From positions 25,575,911-25,639,910 of the forward strand of contig CM037843.1 in the NCBI GenBank assembly GCA_021234535.1: a DNA stretch of 64,000 nucleotides, read 5' to 3'. How positions within the stretch are numbered: position 1 is the stretch's first letter; every line of letters starts with the position of its first letter. The notes beneath the pieces are model-generated. The model worked only from the letters and a program-made list of their open reading frames with translations, was not told the DNA's origin and did not search any database. A program made the position numbers and the translations under genes. This DNA comes from Stichopus chloronotus. Its lineage: Eukaryota; Echinodermata; Holothuroidea; Aspidochirotida; Stichopodidae. Below are positions 34,330-48,712 of this stretch, piece after piece.

Positions 34330-37300
34330 GTTTTGTAATTTTTTTATATTTTTTTTTATAAAATTGATATTATCCTATATCTAAGTTAAACGATACTGTC
34401 AAAAGGATTTCTGACACAGTATCATTCATAAATAATAAATTGTAACTATATGTTATCAAGGAACGTGGAACAGTCTCGGGTTGTTGAGAACTGAATTAGT
34501 TTGTAGATGGTAGATTCGTGTCCACGCGTGATTCATATTTGGCTATATATTATTTATAAGAAATCTTACCAGTGATTGATTTCATGTCATTTCTACCTTT
34601 TAAAAAGTTATCAGAACTTTGTTTGTATTTGAGACCTGGTTCACTTCCTTTGATTGAAGAAAAGTAAATCATTAAAATTCTATTCCAGATATTAGAACTT
34701 GGTTTAAAATGTAGCATAATCGTTTTTACTTTAATATGATACATTCACAAGCCCAAAAATGTCAAAGGGTATAATGTGTAAGTTGAACTAAGAAAGGTTC
34801 GGCTTTTCTCAATTCAGCAAAGAAAAGAGATAGCTGCTTTTCCCTTAAAATGTGTTATTAAGTTGATTTATCAGTATGCCATGTCCTGAAAACCTAACAG
34901 TTCGAAATGTACACAGGAACGTTTATGCCATTCCAATTGTGACTAATCACCCCCGAAAGCGTTGTGAGTCAAAATAACATGTAGCTTATTTTTCGTATAA
35001 CTAAGAACTACATATACGCTAATTCCTTCATAGGCTCTCAGAAAACCTTATTCTCTTGCAACCCATTGCTAGCCTCAGTGGAAATTGTTGATTGCGATGA
35101 TAATATTTTGGGCGACAACATTTTACAGATCATTCAAGTGATGCTATTGAAATGGTCTGAAGTAATGCTGGAAGGATTCTTAGCTAAGTTTGCACTCATT
35201 TGTACAAAAGAATTATGTCATTAATATGTTTTTCAAAAGATCGGTAACGATATAGTTCCGGGTAAAGAATGCTTTTTTTTATCATGTATATGACTATGGT
35301 TTAAGATACAGAAGCTGGGAATAATCCCATAAAGTCCAATTTAAAAGCGACTATTGACATACAGTCACTTCTTTAGAAGGTATGGAAGGGGGAGAAACAC
35401 TTCAGTTCATACTTTCCCCTCTCCGATCATATGCGGTGCGTTTAGTTGTATTCATTCCTATTTGGAAAAATTCCTCAACTGCCATTGGCCCATCACAGTC
35501 AAGTGACTGATTTTTGTCGTCTGTTACTTTGTCAATCGCGCGCGAACACTGTTGCCATTCGTTAATCGTTTTACCTTTTTCGGGGTTCGTTTTCAATGAA
35601 AATGTGGTTATTTATTATCTATCGTGTGTCTTTTCCATCAAATCTCTCTGTGTATGAATGAACAAGGTTAATCAACGCTCTCCCCCTCTACGGGGATTGC
35701 TGGATGGAATGACTGATCGCTCTACCGTCGTGCATTGCTTGCATAAACCCATGATCGTACATTACCTTTATTTAATGCACGGTCCAACGTTGATTAACCT
35801 AATACATACCCAGCGTGGGAATCGTTCTTCGTCAGCCTTTGTAAAAGTAAATGCCCCAGTGCGCTTTTTGTGTTTCATCGCTCTATGTTCTCTAAATGTA
35901 AAAGAGTGACAACAGTGACCTCTCTTGTAGAGAGTGGAATTCGATTGAGATTTCACTCTGCTTGAAGTAGTTATTAACTCTAATTGATTGAAAAATGTCA
36001 CTCAACGGAGAGTGGAATGTCATCGAAAGTAAGTGTGATCCCCGAAGTCACTCTTTTATGTAGAATTTCACTCTGTCACATTTAGAGAGTAATTCCAAAG
36101 AGTAGAGTCAATGTCTATGTAAAACTGAAACAATACATAAATGACTTAGAAATTACGTCATTTAGAAGAGGTGGTAAAGTTTATTTGTATTTAGTGGTAG
36201 CTTTAAAACTTTTAGTGGCAGGCTTATGTTTTAATTTGAAAGATGAAGAAACAGAATCCGAATGCAAATACTACATCACTGAATCAGTCGGTGAGTTGGT
36301 TCCTATTCAAGCACACTCTCGTCTGAACAGTCGTTCCCTGCAAATGTTTGTACAAGCTCGTGATAAGATATTCAGATTAAACAGGTAGGAATATGAACTC
36401 TGTGTCGAGAAAACACAGAGAGCCTAGTGCACTGTGAAAAGTAACTGTAAAAGGTTAACTTGATTTTTTAATCTGTATCATCGTCGCTAAAGGCACGTAT
36501 ACGCAGGGTGGCTGGATAGTGAGAAGGGTAAATATTTCAAAAACAGCTATTCGATTTGTTTAAAAGATCTATGCAGCCAAAGGGAATCTGAGTAACTAAC
36601 AGAGAAGGAGACTTCACGAAAGCTACCCTCACACGTATAGATTGACTGTGTTCTCCTCTCAAGAATGGAGAACACGCCCTCAGAGGTTACAGACAAAGGG
36701 GAAAACTCAAGGGACTTGAGTCCATCATGTGTTAGTGTTTATTCAACATATCGAAAATGCATTTTAGCTATAGTTTTCAACAGAGTTATAATGCTATGGG
36801 CAGGTGACAAATTGTCCTTTTCGAGAACGTAACAAAGTAATAATCAGAAAATGCACAAATTGGAAAATGCACAAAATTATCTAGCTTAGCCTGTAACGAA
36901 ATACTGACAAGAAGTCTCCAAATGCCTATTGATTATTAGTTAATGCATTTTCCATGTATTCCTCGAAAAAGCATCTTCCACAATAAAACTCTCATTTGCT
37001 AAGACTGGGTACATGGCTGAGTATGTACTGCTTGCAGTCATTAATAAGGGAACTTTGATATGGTTTGCAATTTCATTACGTTTGACCGAAGAGAATACTC
37101 TGTACTCATTATGCGATATATAGTTATGCTTAATGACTTAATAATGTGGAGACATATGTGAGACCATAAGCTAATCATTAGTCGGTAGATAAGAACACCA
37201 GTGCCTCAGGTTTGAGTCGAAACATTTGCACACTGTGCTGAATATTACACGAGGACGTTGAAAAAGAACATTAGAACTTTGATTAGGCTGAAAACTGAGC

Positions 37301-37397
37301 GATACATAAATACTTGAAGGGTGCACAGATCATAGTGCAGTATGAAGAACAATGCCTTGTACCTAAGTATACCCGGGTGCACATTAGTGCAAATAAC
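34330..37397. other. Gene-free stretch right of the FABP cluster
   Basis: AT-rich. The only structure I see is the cluster of AGAGTG/CACTCT inverted motifs at 35895-36110. A 64-codon frame at 35402-35596 has no ATG and is not called. Confidence 0.4.
35895..36110. repeat. Cluster of inverted AGAGTG / CACTCT motifs
   Basis: TAAAAGAGTGAC at 35899-35910 is the exact reverse complement of GTCACTCTTTTA at 36047-36058. Between and around them are further GAGAGTGGAAT and TTTCACTCTG blocks, so the region is a nest of overlapping direct and inverted repeats. It may be a degenerate foldback element. Confidence 0.55.
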
Positions 37398-37617
37398 CAT
37401 ACATACATACATACATACATACATACATACATACATACATACATACATACATACATACATACATACATACATACATACATACATACATACATACATACAT
37501 ACATACATACATACATACATACATACATACATACATACATACATACATACATACATACATACATACATACATACATACATACATACATACATACATACAT
37601 ACATACATACATACATA
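37398..37617. repeat. (CATA)n tetranucleotide microsatellite, about 55 units
   Basis: Uninterrupted 220 bp array. Every frame through it is open on both strands because four does not divide by three, so the Tyr-Ile-His-Thr and Tyr-Val-Cys-Met frames are artefacts. Confidence 0.98.
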
Positions 37618-40600
37618 CTATATGAGTACCAGAAGAAAGTGTACACTATGAACAAGATGTACAACAAATGTTCTCTATTTTGGTTGTGAGTACCATTGTG
37701 GCTAGTTGCTAGGCTTGATTGAAGAACATCTGTGCAACAAATCATATAGCGTCACCGCCTGTGCCTTATCGAACAGATAAAAGGCTGGATGAATTCGGTG
37801 GGTGTCTAACTTGCCAATGATGTTAAACAGTAGTACATAGGTGAAAAAAATTGTTCTAACATAGGTGGAGAAAAACATCTTGACTCTTTTCACTCCTACG
37901 TTTCACTTTCCCTCCCCAATCCCCGTCCTCCTTAAATCAACGTGTATACGTTGTATAGCATACTGGTGTTGTGCTTGGATTGCATCTCTTCATTGAAACG
38001 GGCTCGTCAACTTCAGCAGGTTTACAACCAGGGTCAGGGAAACATCACGTCATCAGTTTATTTTTGCAATTCTCTGACTCATTTCGGTAGTCTCACCCAG
38101 AAAACCAACTCGCCAACCCTAACAGCCAACCACGACCTGGGTCCAAAGTCAATTTTTTTCAAGAAGGCAGTGTGCCACAGTTTACACCTTATTTCTGACT
38201 GATTCTCTCTTATCAGTTTGTGTTGTTAACTTCAGAAGCTGAGATTAATTAGCCTCTTCAGTCCCTTTGTTTCCTTTTAATAATCTCTGCTTATTTTAAA
38301 TCTTCGTCTCCCTTGCAAAGATAACTTGTCAGCTACTCTATATACTCTAAATTAAACATAGATAGTTTATTATTGCAATGTACGAGGTTTCATGAAGAAA
38401 AAAGAAAAGAAAAACAATTCGTTAGTGAAATATTTGTTTACATAAAGTTCATGAACGGCTTCCATTGGCTGACAGCAAAAATTGTTCAGTTACAAACCAA
38501 AGTTCGCGAGGGTCTGTGAGTTATTGTAGACTTAACCCTTGAACACAAAACGAAGTTCACACTTATCTAACGTGAGTACAAACCGTTCTTTACTGGGAAA
38601 TACACCGAGAAAGTCATTACTGCATAAGAGAGTTGAAGAAAGAGATGGTCATGTATATGTTTTAAAATTATGTATTTTGATATCTTGTCGTAGACTACCG
38701 AGAACGTAATAATTACAACAAAGATCATAGAAATAATGTTTCGTAGGTCAGCATTATTATTTTAGGGTCACACAAAAGAAAGCCGCCTTTAAAATTAGCA
38801 AGTTATTTCGTTTCCTCTCACCATGGGCGCACTCCTAGAAAAAAAGGGGGGCCTAGAAAAAAAGGGGGTAAAAAGGGGTTTCTTGGCGTGCAAGGGGTTC
38901 TCCTCGCAGAGCAAACTGTTCCCAAGAGGAACCTTTTCTTCTTAAGTAATCCCTGTAAATTATCCTCGAAGACCCCTATGGGTTTCCCCTGCTTGACAAA
39001 GAAAACACTTTTTTTTTTCAAGAGACCATATTTATTTCATTTTGGTGAAAAGAAAAGATGAAACTAATTGGCTACAGCTTTTACAAAACCATATACCCAT
39101 TTTGTGTCGACGAACCCTTCTCCCCACCCCCGTTCCCATCCTTGTTTGAGCACAGCTGGAATACGGGTACATTGTGTGCATGGGAAAGTTTGGAATATGG
39201 TTTCATATGAACAACTTTCTGAATTTATGTCTGTATGAATACCTGAGGATCCTAAAATACTCCATTATTCGCAACACCGGCCATGATCTTCGTTATCGTT
39301 AGTAGGATGATGTGTGGTACAAGGGTTAGCAATTTGTGCGAAAATGACTTGCTAATATATATTTTTTTTCTTCTTTCAAAACCTCATGTAGCATACATAG
39401 TCGAATTTCATGCTGTACAAATGTGAACATCATTTCTGCATACTAAACCCATGCGCAACTGGTATTGCTCAACCGTATATAATGAAACATCTTGTGAAGT
39501 GTTCGAACCGAAGCTTGCATCGAAGTATTACCTGAGTCTAAGTCTCTGTACTTTTACACTAAGAAAACAGTCAATGATCAGTCAATGGAAAGATAAATTA
39601 ACAGAGATAATGATTTGCACTGACTTGAGAGTTAACAGATCAATTAAATCATAAGCACGTACGAAGTTAGTACTATTGTTAAGAAGGTTAGGGCAGACCG
39701 TTTTATTGAATCTCTGTACCTTTAAATTCAATTAATTCGTTATCCACACATTGTTTGTTTTTCATATTTTACCAATATACCGGGTCAACGGTTCTCTCCC
39801 TTATCGCCAGATATTAATATACCACTCAAGCACGTCGATTAAGAATAAATATAATATCTAAAGTAAATTTACAAACAATAAAAACTGAAAACTTTTCTTT
39901 CATTGCTTATCAAGAACACGGCGTCGAGGGTATATCTCCCAGCTATCGGGGAGGGGGGGGGGTTCATTGATCGAACCTAACAAACCTATAGAAGATGTTG
40001 AGATGAAACGAATCTTAGATGGTAGGAAAGAGGACCGGGAATCAGTTGAAAGAGAAACATGTAAAGAAAGTGGATTTTGTCGGAGGGTAACAGCAAATTC
40101 ACAAACAAGATATAAGATGCAGTGTTGAATTGTATCATATTCAGCGTCTTCTCCAAAGAGAAAAATAATAACACACATAAAATATGTGGCTTTGTTGTGC
40201 GTGTTCTCCTTTTGTTACTGGTCTATTAGACATACAGAGTGTATATGCAGTATGGTTATGGGGGGGGGGGGGGGTAGAATACACTGCGAGGGCGACAATT
40301 CGTTTTTGAGAGTGGGGGGTTCGAAATCTAATAGCGCATGACCCCGGTAACTGGACGATGTTCCAATGGAGGGGTCTAAAATTTCGCCACGTAAAGTGTC
40401 TTAGTCAACCGCAACACAAGGCTATACATAATCGCAAATAGCATCTTTAGAATAGTGGACTACAAAGTCATTCAAATAGAACCGTAAATGCATGGCAATA
40501 TAGGCATTAAGCATTCTTGAACTGGTGACATATAGTGCTGCATCTCCTCTACCCATTTTCATGAGCCCTGGTATAGTGGGGCATTGCAAAAGACCTTCCA

Positions 40601-43076
40601 GTGTTGTACAGCCTTTCTTTAGGTAAATAAGTCATAAATATGAATCCAGTAAAAAGGGAATACAGGTGGGGTAGTTCGATGGAAACTTGAATGAAGATTT
40701 TACCACACATTGGCAATAACATTGAAAGTTGCTATACAGGCCTAATTCTGGAAAAAAAAAAATTTGTACAGCATTCTTCAGGCTTTGTGTTCTTGTTACT
40801 TTTCCATGTGTTTTCTATCACTGTTTATTCTTTCTGAATACTTTTTACTTCCAATGATGAGGAAGGACGCATTTTCCTAATTGTTGTTCCGTCATAGATT
40901 GGCATTGCAAATACGTATTACCGAAATGTTATATCGATTTGAAATTTGCATCACATGAAATAGTTATATACACCCACGTCACATGATCACCTTCAATATT
41001 TGACGTTAAAACATTCCATGAATATTTTGGACGGCAAAACAAAAACAAAAGATTTGTTTAAGTGTTGTCACAGGCTCAGAAGTTGTGCTGTGTTAAAGAT
41101 TAAATAGCATTGATTTGTCCCCTTGAAGTTCATCTCATTAATAAGATCGATGCAGTGTGGGCAGCATTTCAGCCTAAAAGGAGAACCGTTAGTTGTGAAA
41201 ACTTGTTAAGACCCTGTACATGACCCTCTGCGCATTTTGTTCACCAAAATTCAATCATGCAAGGCTTTTGAGTAGGACTCAACTAAAGTTTGACCAAAAA
41301 CATCCTAAATGACAGAAAATACCTTTTAGTATTCATTTTTTTTTCCTCTAAAGTGTAACACATATACTTAAGAAAGTCGAGTCAAGTTAAGAGAGCTCAT
41401 AGTTTAATGAGTATCTCTGTCTTACTTTGAAGTACCAATCCTACTTCCAGCTTTATGATAGCTTTCAATAAAATTAGTTGCTTGAAATAATTGCAAATGT
41501 TTAACCTTATCAAAAAAATAATGCAAATAGACTGGACCGATGGTTCGTATATGTAATATAGTTTATTCCATTTATCTACAGTGTTCTAAATTAAAAGTTT
41601 TAATCTTTCGGGATAGTAAGGACTCAATGACCTACAAGTTTTTAGGCTAAAGTTCACGTAACGGGAACGTGCATTGTTTTCCGCTGTTGCAGATAGGACG
41701 TATACGGCACTGTATCACACTTCTTTATCAGAACTTGTTCAAGATTTAGTTGTATATTTACTCTGTAGCGTGTAGCCAAATCGAGGCAGTCTGCCCGCGG
41801 GGATAACTAGCTGTTCACATACACGTCACGTATATACAAAAAAATGTAGCTGTTACGGTGAAAGGTAATGGACCCAACTCGAATCTCGATGGACTGGAGT
41901 CCATTTCATTTGGACATATCAAAGTTCCAATTTCGTCCATCTCATTTATATTTATAAATTATTATACAACGGAAAATTCCACAGGATTTCGTCTTCCCCC
42001 CCCCCCCCCTTTTTGTGACTCAAGTCATGCTATTGCAGGTTAAACACTAACATTTACTGAAGGGGTAACTGCTGTATACCATTCGACCGCAGCTTTCTCT
42101 GTGTACGTGACACAGTACAGGTCAGAAACACAGTTATGGAAGAATGGTACATTAGATACCTTTATTTCATTGAAAGTTAATAAACAGCTGAAATGAAGAT
42201 TGCCTCTCCCATTTCCCCACTTGTACTAAAAGGCAAACTTTTGGCGTGTGGTAACTCCCTGGTTTTACTGTTCTAGGGAATTGTCTTTCCAGTAACTTAC
42301 GCGACAGACTAAAAAATCTGCCATGTCTTGATCAATTAGTTCAACGGCTCCCTATGCGGATTTAAGAGACACACTTACCATCAAACACACTCGCACATAT
42401 TCACACACCCTAACAAACAAGTCACGTAAAAACTTACGAGAATACAAAGAACAAAATCAAGTGCAAGTCAACACTAGATTAATTATTATATTAATTATTA
42501 TAATTATATCAGAGGTCTACACCTCTCAGAATACATCGGGAGACTGTGTAGCTGTGATGACACAGTTAAGGAGGACTTAAGAAGTTGGTATTTCTCCGTC
42601 CCTCTGTTCCCCCTCCTCTCCTCGTTCAGCTTGGATACTGTGGAAGGTATCACTAACAGACCTTAAAAGTTATCTCTAAGTCGTATGTTTACCAGAGTAG
42701 GGATTCATTCTGTCTGTTAAGATAGAATTGTTTACTTCCCCAAGTTCAAAAGATAGTCCCAATGAAATATAAGCGTCTTATCTTTTGATAACATTACAAA
42801 ACTTGAAAAATGCCACTGAAAACTGAGATGAAATGAGCAAAAGAAGCAGCAGCCATGGGATGAAATACCTAAAGGAAACAAACATGAACAAAGATTTCTA
42901 AAAGTGGACTACCCCTTTGTAGTATCGATCTATAGAAGATAATTTATACAGATGAGTGAAACGCATGCGTGGGAGATACCATGCCCCTGAGAATAAACTT
43001 CGGCTAATAATTGACTTAGGGTAAATGATTTTATATGAATGGTGTAAAGGTCTCTATGATTAACATATTAATCTAT
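37618..43076. other. Gene-free stretch with poly-G/C runs
   Basis: No supported gene. Runs include G10 (39953-39962), G15 (40260-40274) and C14 (41996-42009). At 38836-38880 AGAAAAAAAGGGGG-type blocks recur. Confidence 0.45.
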
Positions 43077-43119
43077 CTTTACTATGAGTATGCCTAACAT
43101 AGGTAGACTCATAGTAAAG
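43077..43119. repeat. 43 nt hairpin with perfect 13 bp arms
   Basis: CTTTACTATGAGT pairs perfectly with ACTCATAGTAAAG. Inside are a 3x3 internal loop and a further CCTA/TAGG stem around ACA. It is shorter than a typical miRNA precursor and no function is assigned. Confidence 0.85.
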
Positions 43120-46100
43120 CTAAAATGCATTCGCCAGTCAATATCCTTTCATGAAAGAGAGACTTCACTTTTTGTCTCCCTTGTTTTCGCTATTTTCATT
43201 TGTGTGTCCAAAAACCGCGATCTTTTACGTCTTTCTCCATGTGAAGAGCCTAACACGGCAATTTAGTTAAGCCCACTTCTTGCGTAAACGTTTCATTTGT
43301 GACCACGTTTCTTATTGGGAACGTGAAACCGGTGTAACTGCAAAACTCACTTGATTTCTCTCTTGATGAACTTTATTCCAAGTCAACTAAGTACTGCAGG
43401 CCTATCTGTTGAGATGCCGGTGCTTTGCCGTCATTACACTCCAAACACAGTGATTGATTGAGCTGTAAATTTAAGTACAAATGAAATAGTCTGCTTTACC
43501 CTTACATCAAAATTACAATGTGTACAATAAGGGGTATGAACAAAACACTCGAGTCATCTTGCGATAGCTACTGAAGTGACTTTAAGATTTTCATCGTGCC
43601 TTGCCGAAGCTGAAATGATGGTAGGGGGTGGGGATTTCGTTTTATGAGTGATTGATCTATGCTAAGGCTGCGTTCGGATTGTTCAAATAGTAATCATAGC
43701 TAATTCACATGAATGTAACATGTATCTAAACTGTCAAGACCAAAAAATGCAATTCATTCATTTAACAACATAGAACTCATAACGCTAATGACGTATTCAT
43801 GTGCGCGACGGAGTCACTGAGTGTTGCTTGTCATTGTAGTGCTGTGTTGTGTCTGATCAAGGAGGTTCTACGCCTTGGTCTGATTATCCCGAAACTAATA
43901 GAGGGCGTAATTCCAATAGTCTCTATCTACCACTCAGATTCGAGCCGTGTATACCGACGAAGTTCTGTGCAAAATCATGGCTTCAAACGGAATTGAAACA
44001 GTTCTCAGGAACAATGAGTCAAAGTCATAAATACTGTGCAGTCGATGAATAAATGACCCATTCAAAGACACGAAAGTCATCAAGCACACTACATTAAGTG
44101 TTATTGTGTGCGAAAATAGCAGTACCGTTACCGTCTCTTAAGTCAAGTCTGTTAACAATCCTGTCTTCCCTTGAATATGTTTACACCATGACCCAGGGCG
44201 TCTGGTAGAAGTTGTACCCGTCTAAACAGTCCAATGAAAGGTCCCTAAAGCGTCCGTGGGTGCTATGAAGTATCTTTGAAAAGGCCTGAAAGATGTTACA
44301 CACCAGGTCACCAATAACTTGCATCTAGCTATCAATAAGCCGTTCGAATAATCGACCCGAAAAGAAATGACCAAGGTGGCTAATACAGGGGAATACTGCA
44401 CATTGCATGCACCGTGATGACTTCGAGAGTAGCAGGATGGTGCCTTGAAATGTACAAAAAAGGGACGCATACCACTTTTTTCTTTTACATATCTCGAGAA
44501 GTAGAACCTCAATGAACATGTTTATCGTGTTAATATTGAAACAATACTGCGTAGGGAATTGGATGCCTAAATATACGACACCTGTATGAAATATAGTCAT
44601 CTCAAAAAATGACAGATATTTCACTTCACTTATGACAATAAATTTTTAAGCATTTAAGCATCTTCAACCCTATTTCGCAGTAGACGTGTCATTTGTAATT
44701 TACTCAGAGAGTAAATTACAAATGTTATTGCGTAATACGGCGTAATACAGAGAAACTAAATACAGAAATTTAATGTATTCCCAAAGGGCCAAGCGTCTCT
44801 TTCTTCACTAATAATCCTTTTTATTTAGCTAGTGTGCGTAAACACAAGCTATAGTGTTTTATTTCTTGAGGGGGTGGGAAAGAATAAACATGTTGCCAAC
44901 TTACTGTTATCCACATGAGTGTTTACGTGTATGGTTGGCCTCAGGGGAAATAATTGCCGATAATGTCAAAGCTAAATCAAATTAATGTTCAGTTGACATT
45001 AAATCTATTTCAAGATAAGTCAATCAGAGTGCATTTGTAAATGTCTGTATTAACTCGATTTAACGTTGACATTTAAAATTTAATGACTGCATAAGCAGGG
45101 TATGTATAATACGTTTTTATGAAGTGTATGACTAAATGATATAAATCGGGGAATAATTTGCATATATCTGCATGACATGTAAAATCAATACATTTGGGAC
45201 ATAATTTTGTCACATCACACAAATAAATGTCTCAAAGTTTGACTAACCTACCTACTATCCTACGTTCGCACAGTAAACCATTTCTTTACAGATATACTAT
45301 TGTATGTTCCGAAAATGACTTACAATTGGTCACTTCGGTTTGATAATATTGTTGTGCTCCACAACATGTTAGATGCTACTGACTTCCGAAGAACACGCCC
45401 CCACTATTTGATTAAGCGACAGCTTAGTGAAACATCACCTCTGTTTATCTAAGTTTAAGGAAGGCTGGGTCAACAGTGAGCACAGTTCTATCCTGTTTAA
45501 TGAACTAGTGAGTAAATAACATAAACGCACTTCTGCACTGAAGGCCTGTTTGTTGATTTATTTACGATACCATTCAAACATGAACGTGAACTGCTGAATG
45601 TAGTCGCTGCATGGGTAAACATTTACTTTCACAGTCAATAATTGGCATCGTATGTTTCTCTTTCTTTCTTTGCGGTCAGAGTGTATCTATGTTTTCTTTT
45701 AGCTGCTTAGACTAAGAAACTAATGACTGGCCCCTCGCTACATTTTTGCCTAATCCAAGTTACCAGGTACACAGGAACACATAAGCTAAATGTCCAGCCA
45801 AATTAGGCTAACTTTCGTATTGTGTATTGAGTTGATGAGCACTACCTGATACCAGGGAGTTGCTGATACTTTGCTGCTTTTTTAGAGGGAGTGTCAAAGA
45901 GTGACCAAATAATTGAAAATGAAAGACTTAGAGATTCTTACACACGATGTAGACAGAGAGATGAGGAGAGGCTTGAACAGATGAAAGTGAGAGCTGGGAG
46001 AAGAAAAGATTTGCAGAACTTGTAATTGTAAAGAGCTTTTAGTAACCTTACAGGTTTTACTTCTGAGTTTTGTGTTCTTTCTTCGCCTTCTATGGAGAAC

Positions 46101-48640
46101 ACGACAACAGCACTGACGGTAGAAGATTTTCAAGATAGATTTGTCATAACCTAAGTTATTAAATGACGGCATTCAGTTGATAATAGGCCTTTTAGAGGAT
46201 TTTCTATGTCAGACAGCACAGAGTGTTGGAACATATTACTGATAGAAATGAAATGCTAATCGTACAAATAACTCAGTTTAACTGACAGAGACCCTCTATG
46301 ATAATTGGTAATGTTTTCATAAACACGAAGGAAAACAGACTACAGAAAGTCACAATGAAATCCCCTAGAACTGCACCAGTACTAAGAAGTCTAGCTAAGG
46401 ACCCAGAGTAAAAAATACACTTGGTCACGGAGTAATTAAATAGCAGGGCTCATAAAGTATAATAACATGATAAACTTGACACTCTAAAGGATATCATGTT
46501 ATAGATATATATAGTCAAGACACTTATTTGGATGTTTTTCAATGTGAGTAGTAAATCGGATACGTATAACCACATGAAAAGATATATCGTGCAGTTCTTA
46601 CCTAACGTAAAATTGAACAGGCTGGAGAAGCCACCAGAATTCGGAGGGGAGGGGGGGGGGGGGGAGGACTGGTCTCTTTCCATTTTTTCTAAGTTTTTTC
46701 TTTTTCTAAGTTGGTAAAGCGAAAGTGCGTTTAAGCTTTAAAGTTAGGGATGGGAGAGGTTTCGACAGAAAGGACGTACTCGTGTGCTCCTCTCGCGTTA
46801 AGTAATTTGCAGACAAAAAAACTGTCACTATTTTTCGCGCACTCCGCGTGTTGTGTTGTTTCAAGCGAAAACAAATCCCCCCCCCACACACACACACACC
46901 CACCCAACAAAAAGAAGTAATTGCTTTGAGAGTTATTCACCACATACCGCATACATCGCGATAATATACATGTAAACACCGATTAAAATCGTATATCCCA
47001 CAAAAAGTTCTGACGTTTCACACATACCTATCACCATGTGGTACGTTATAGAACGGCGGCTAATTGACACTCATTTATCATCCCAACACTTTTCTCAGGA
47101 CCTGGCTCCTCCAATATATATCCATATTGAACAAATTTGAGACTGCAATGTCTGCTGTAAGGCTTGACTATTCATATTTATTTCCTTAGGTCTGTTTGAT
47201 GGCAAGTAACGGTGATTGGCTGCTATGCTTTCTTGAGGAGTTTTAATTTTGTAGGGCCAACAAAAATGTCAAGACAATTGGCACAAAATAGGCTACCTTG
47301 CATTTTGTACACTCGTTTCTGACTAGGGCATAATAATCCAAAAAGATACGTAATTTCAAGGTGTATTTGCCTGAGTGTCATTTTTATATGATGCAAGAGC
47401 ATACAGCAGTGCGTAAATTTGTAAAGTGCTTACAAAAGAATCATAATTTTGACAGGCGGGTACCTGAAATGAATTTATTCCCATGACTTCTTTTACTCTG
47501 TTCAGAGGAAAATAAATGATGAAGAAACTCTACTGTAGAAATAGCTATGGGATGTGCCACATTAAAAAAAAACCCTTTATTGTGAGGAGGATATGTTACT
47601 ATGACGTACAGATGGGAAAGGAGAAGGAAGATGGACGTTACACGTTCACCATAAACATAGGTCGAACTGAAATTTTCTTGACCAAAATTATTATAACATA
47701 TTCATCTTAGAAACTATTACCCCTAACTTCCCTAAATATAACGTCAATTCAGCGAATGTGTTGTTCAAGCGATCACATACCGGTACTTAGGCAAAAAGAA
47801 AAAACGTTACAATTTCAATATGGCGTACACTAGGGATCACAGAGAAGAAAGATAGACGGTGTAGTACACGGTTAACTTGCTGTCCCATGTGACAACCGTG
47901 AATCGAGGGAGGGGCAAGGCGACCAAAGGCTGACCAAACTATTGTTCCCAAAAATGTGCTGAATAAGGAATAAATTGCGTATTTTGAACAAAAATAACTT
48001 CTCGCGATGGCACACATTTGCTGCACCAAACCTTATCTGAGGGCTGCATGGCCGAAAGGGGAGAGAGGAGGGGGAGACCGGCTCCAACAACTGTTTTGGT
48101 GTAGGCGCCGAAAGAGTAAAAGAGCACCAGCGAACCTGAACATAAACTACTTGGTGGTCGTGCCACACTCAGAAAGTCTTCTCATGATATTACCCCACTT
48201 AGATACTCTTCCTGTACTCCTAGTTAGTACGTAAGTAGTAATGCTGGGTCCCACTAAAGTCCTCCCCCCTACCTACACACACAGATGCAGCCACTGTTTA
48301 AAATGGTGTGCTCGACACGTTTTCTGTTTTCAGGTTCCCTGTCTCCTTAAGTTATAGAAAAAACATAAATGGAGAGGAATACACCTCCCCTTCATTGGCG
48401 AATCCAAAGGGGTCAAAGCTGGACCATACCCCCAGGTGGACCAAACAAAAATCTTCTAAGAAATCACTGAATGATTAACAAATAAACTACATCTCCCACC
48501 CTCCACCGTAAGAGTCCGAACCACGGGAAGCGACTTCAGGCGATCTCTGGGGTATTTAGAGCAAAAGATTTCCTGGTACGCTTAGCCTGGAACCAAGTAG
48601 AGTTGGCGCTCCGCTTAAAACAGTCTGTTAACAATTTCAG
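43120..48640. other. Gene-free stretch
   Basis: Short unrecognised frames only. Contains G14 (46651-46664) and a C-run with (CA)n near 46877-46901. The overlapping frames around 47.8-48.2 kb run through G-rich sequence and show no family resemblance. Confidence 0.4.
44690..44724. repeat. Perfect 16 bp inverted repeat with a 3-base loop
   Basis: CATTTGTAATTTACTC, then AGA, then GAGTAAATTACAAATG. No mismatch in either arm. Confidence 0.95.
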
Positions 48641-48648
48641 ACAATTTA

Positions 48649-48688
48649 GACAGATAGACAGACAGACAGATAGACAGATAGATAGATA
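48649..48688. repeat. (GACA/GATA)n microsatellite
   Basis: Mixed GACA and GATA tetranucleotides, immediately left of the AT-rich degenerate repeat. Confidence 0.9.
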
Positions 48689-48712
48689 TTTACTTTGATA
48701 TTGTATTCGTTT

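Noticed and set aside
35402..35596. Hydrophilic 64-codon minus-strand frame
   Set aside because: No ATG in frame before the upstream stop and no splice acceptor that I could support.
37245..37745. Long frames of repeating Tyr-Val-Cys-Met and Tyr-Ile-His-Thr
   Set aside because: Produced by the (CATA)n microsatellite, which is open in every frame.
44222..44624. Overlapping minus-strand frames of 96 and 99 codons
   Set aside because: No recognisable motif; the overlap in two frames is typical of chance in this composition.
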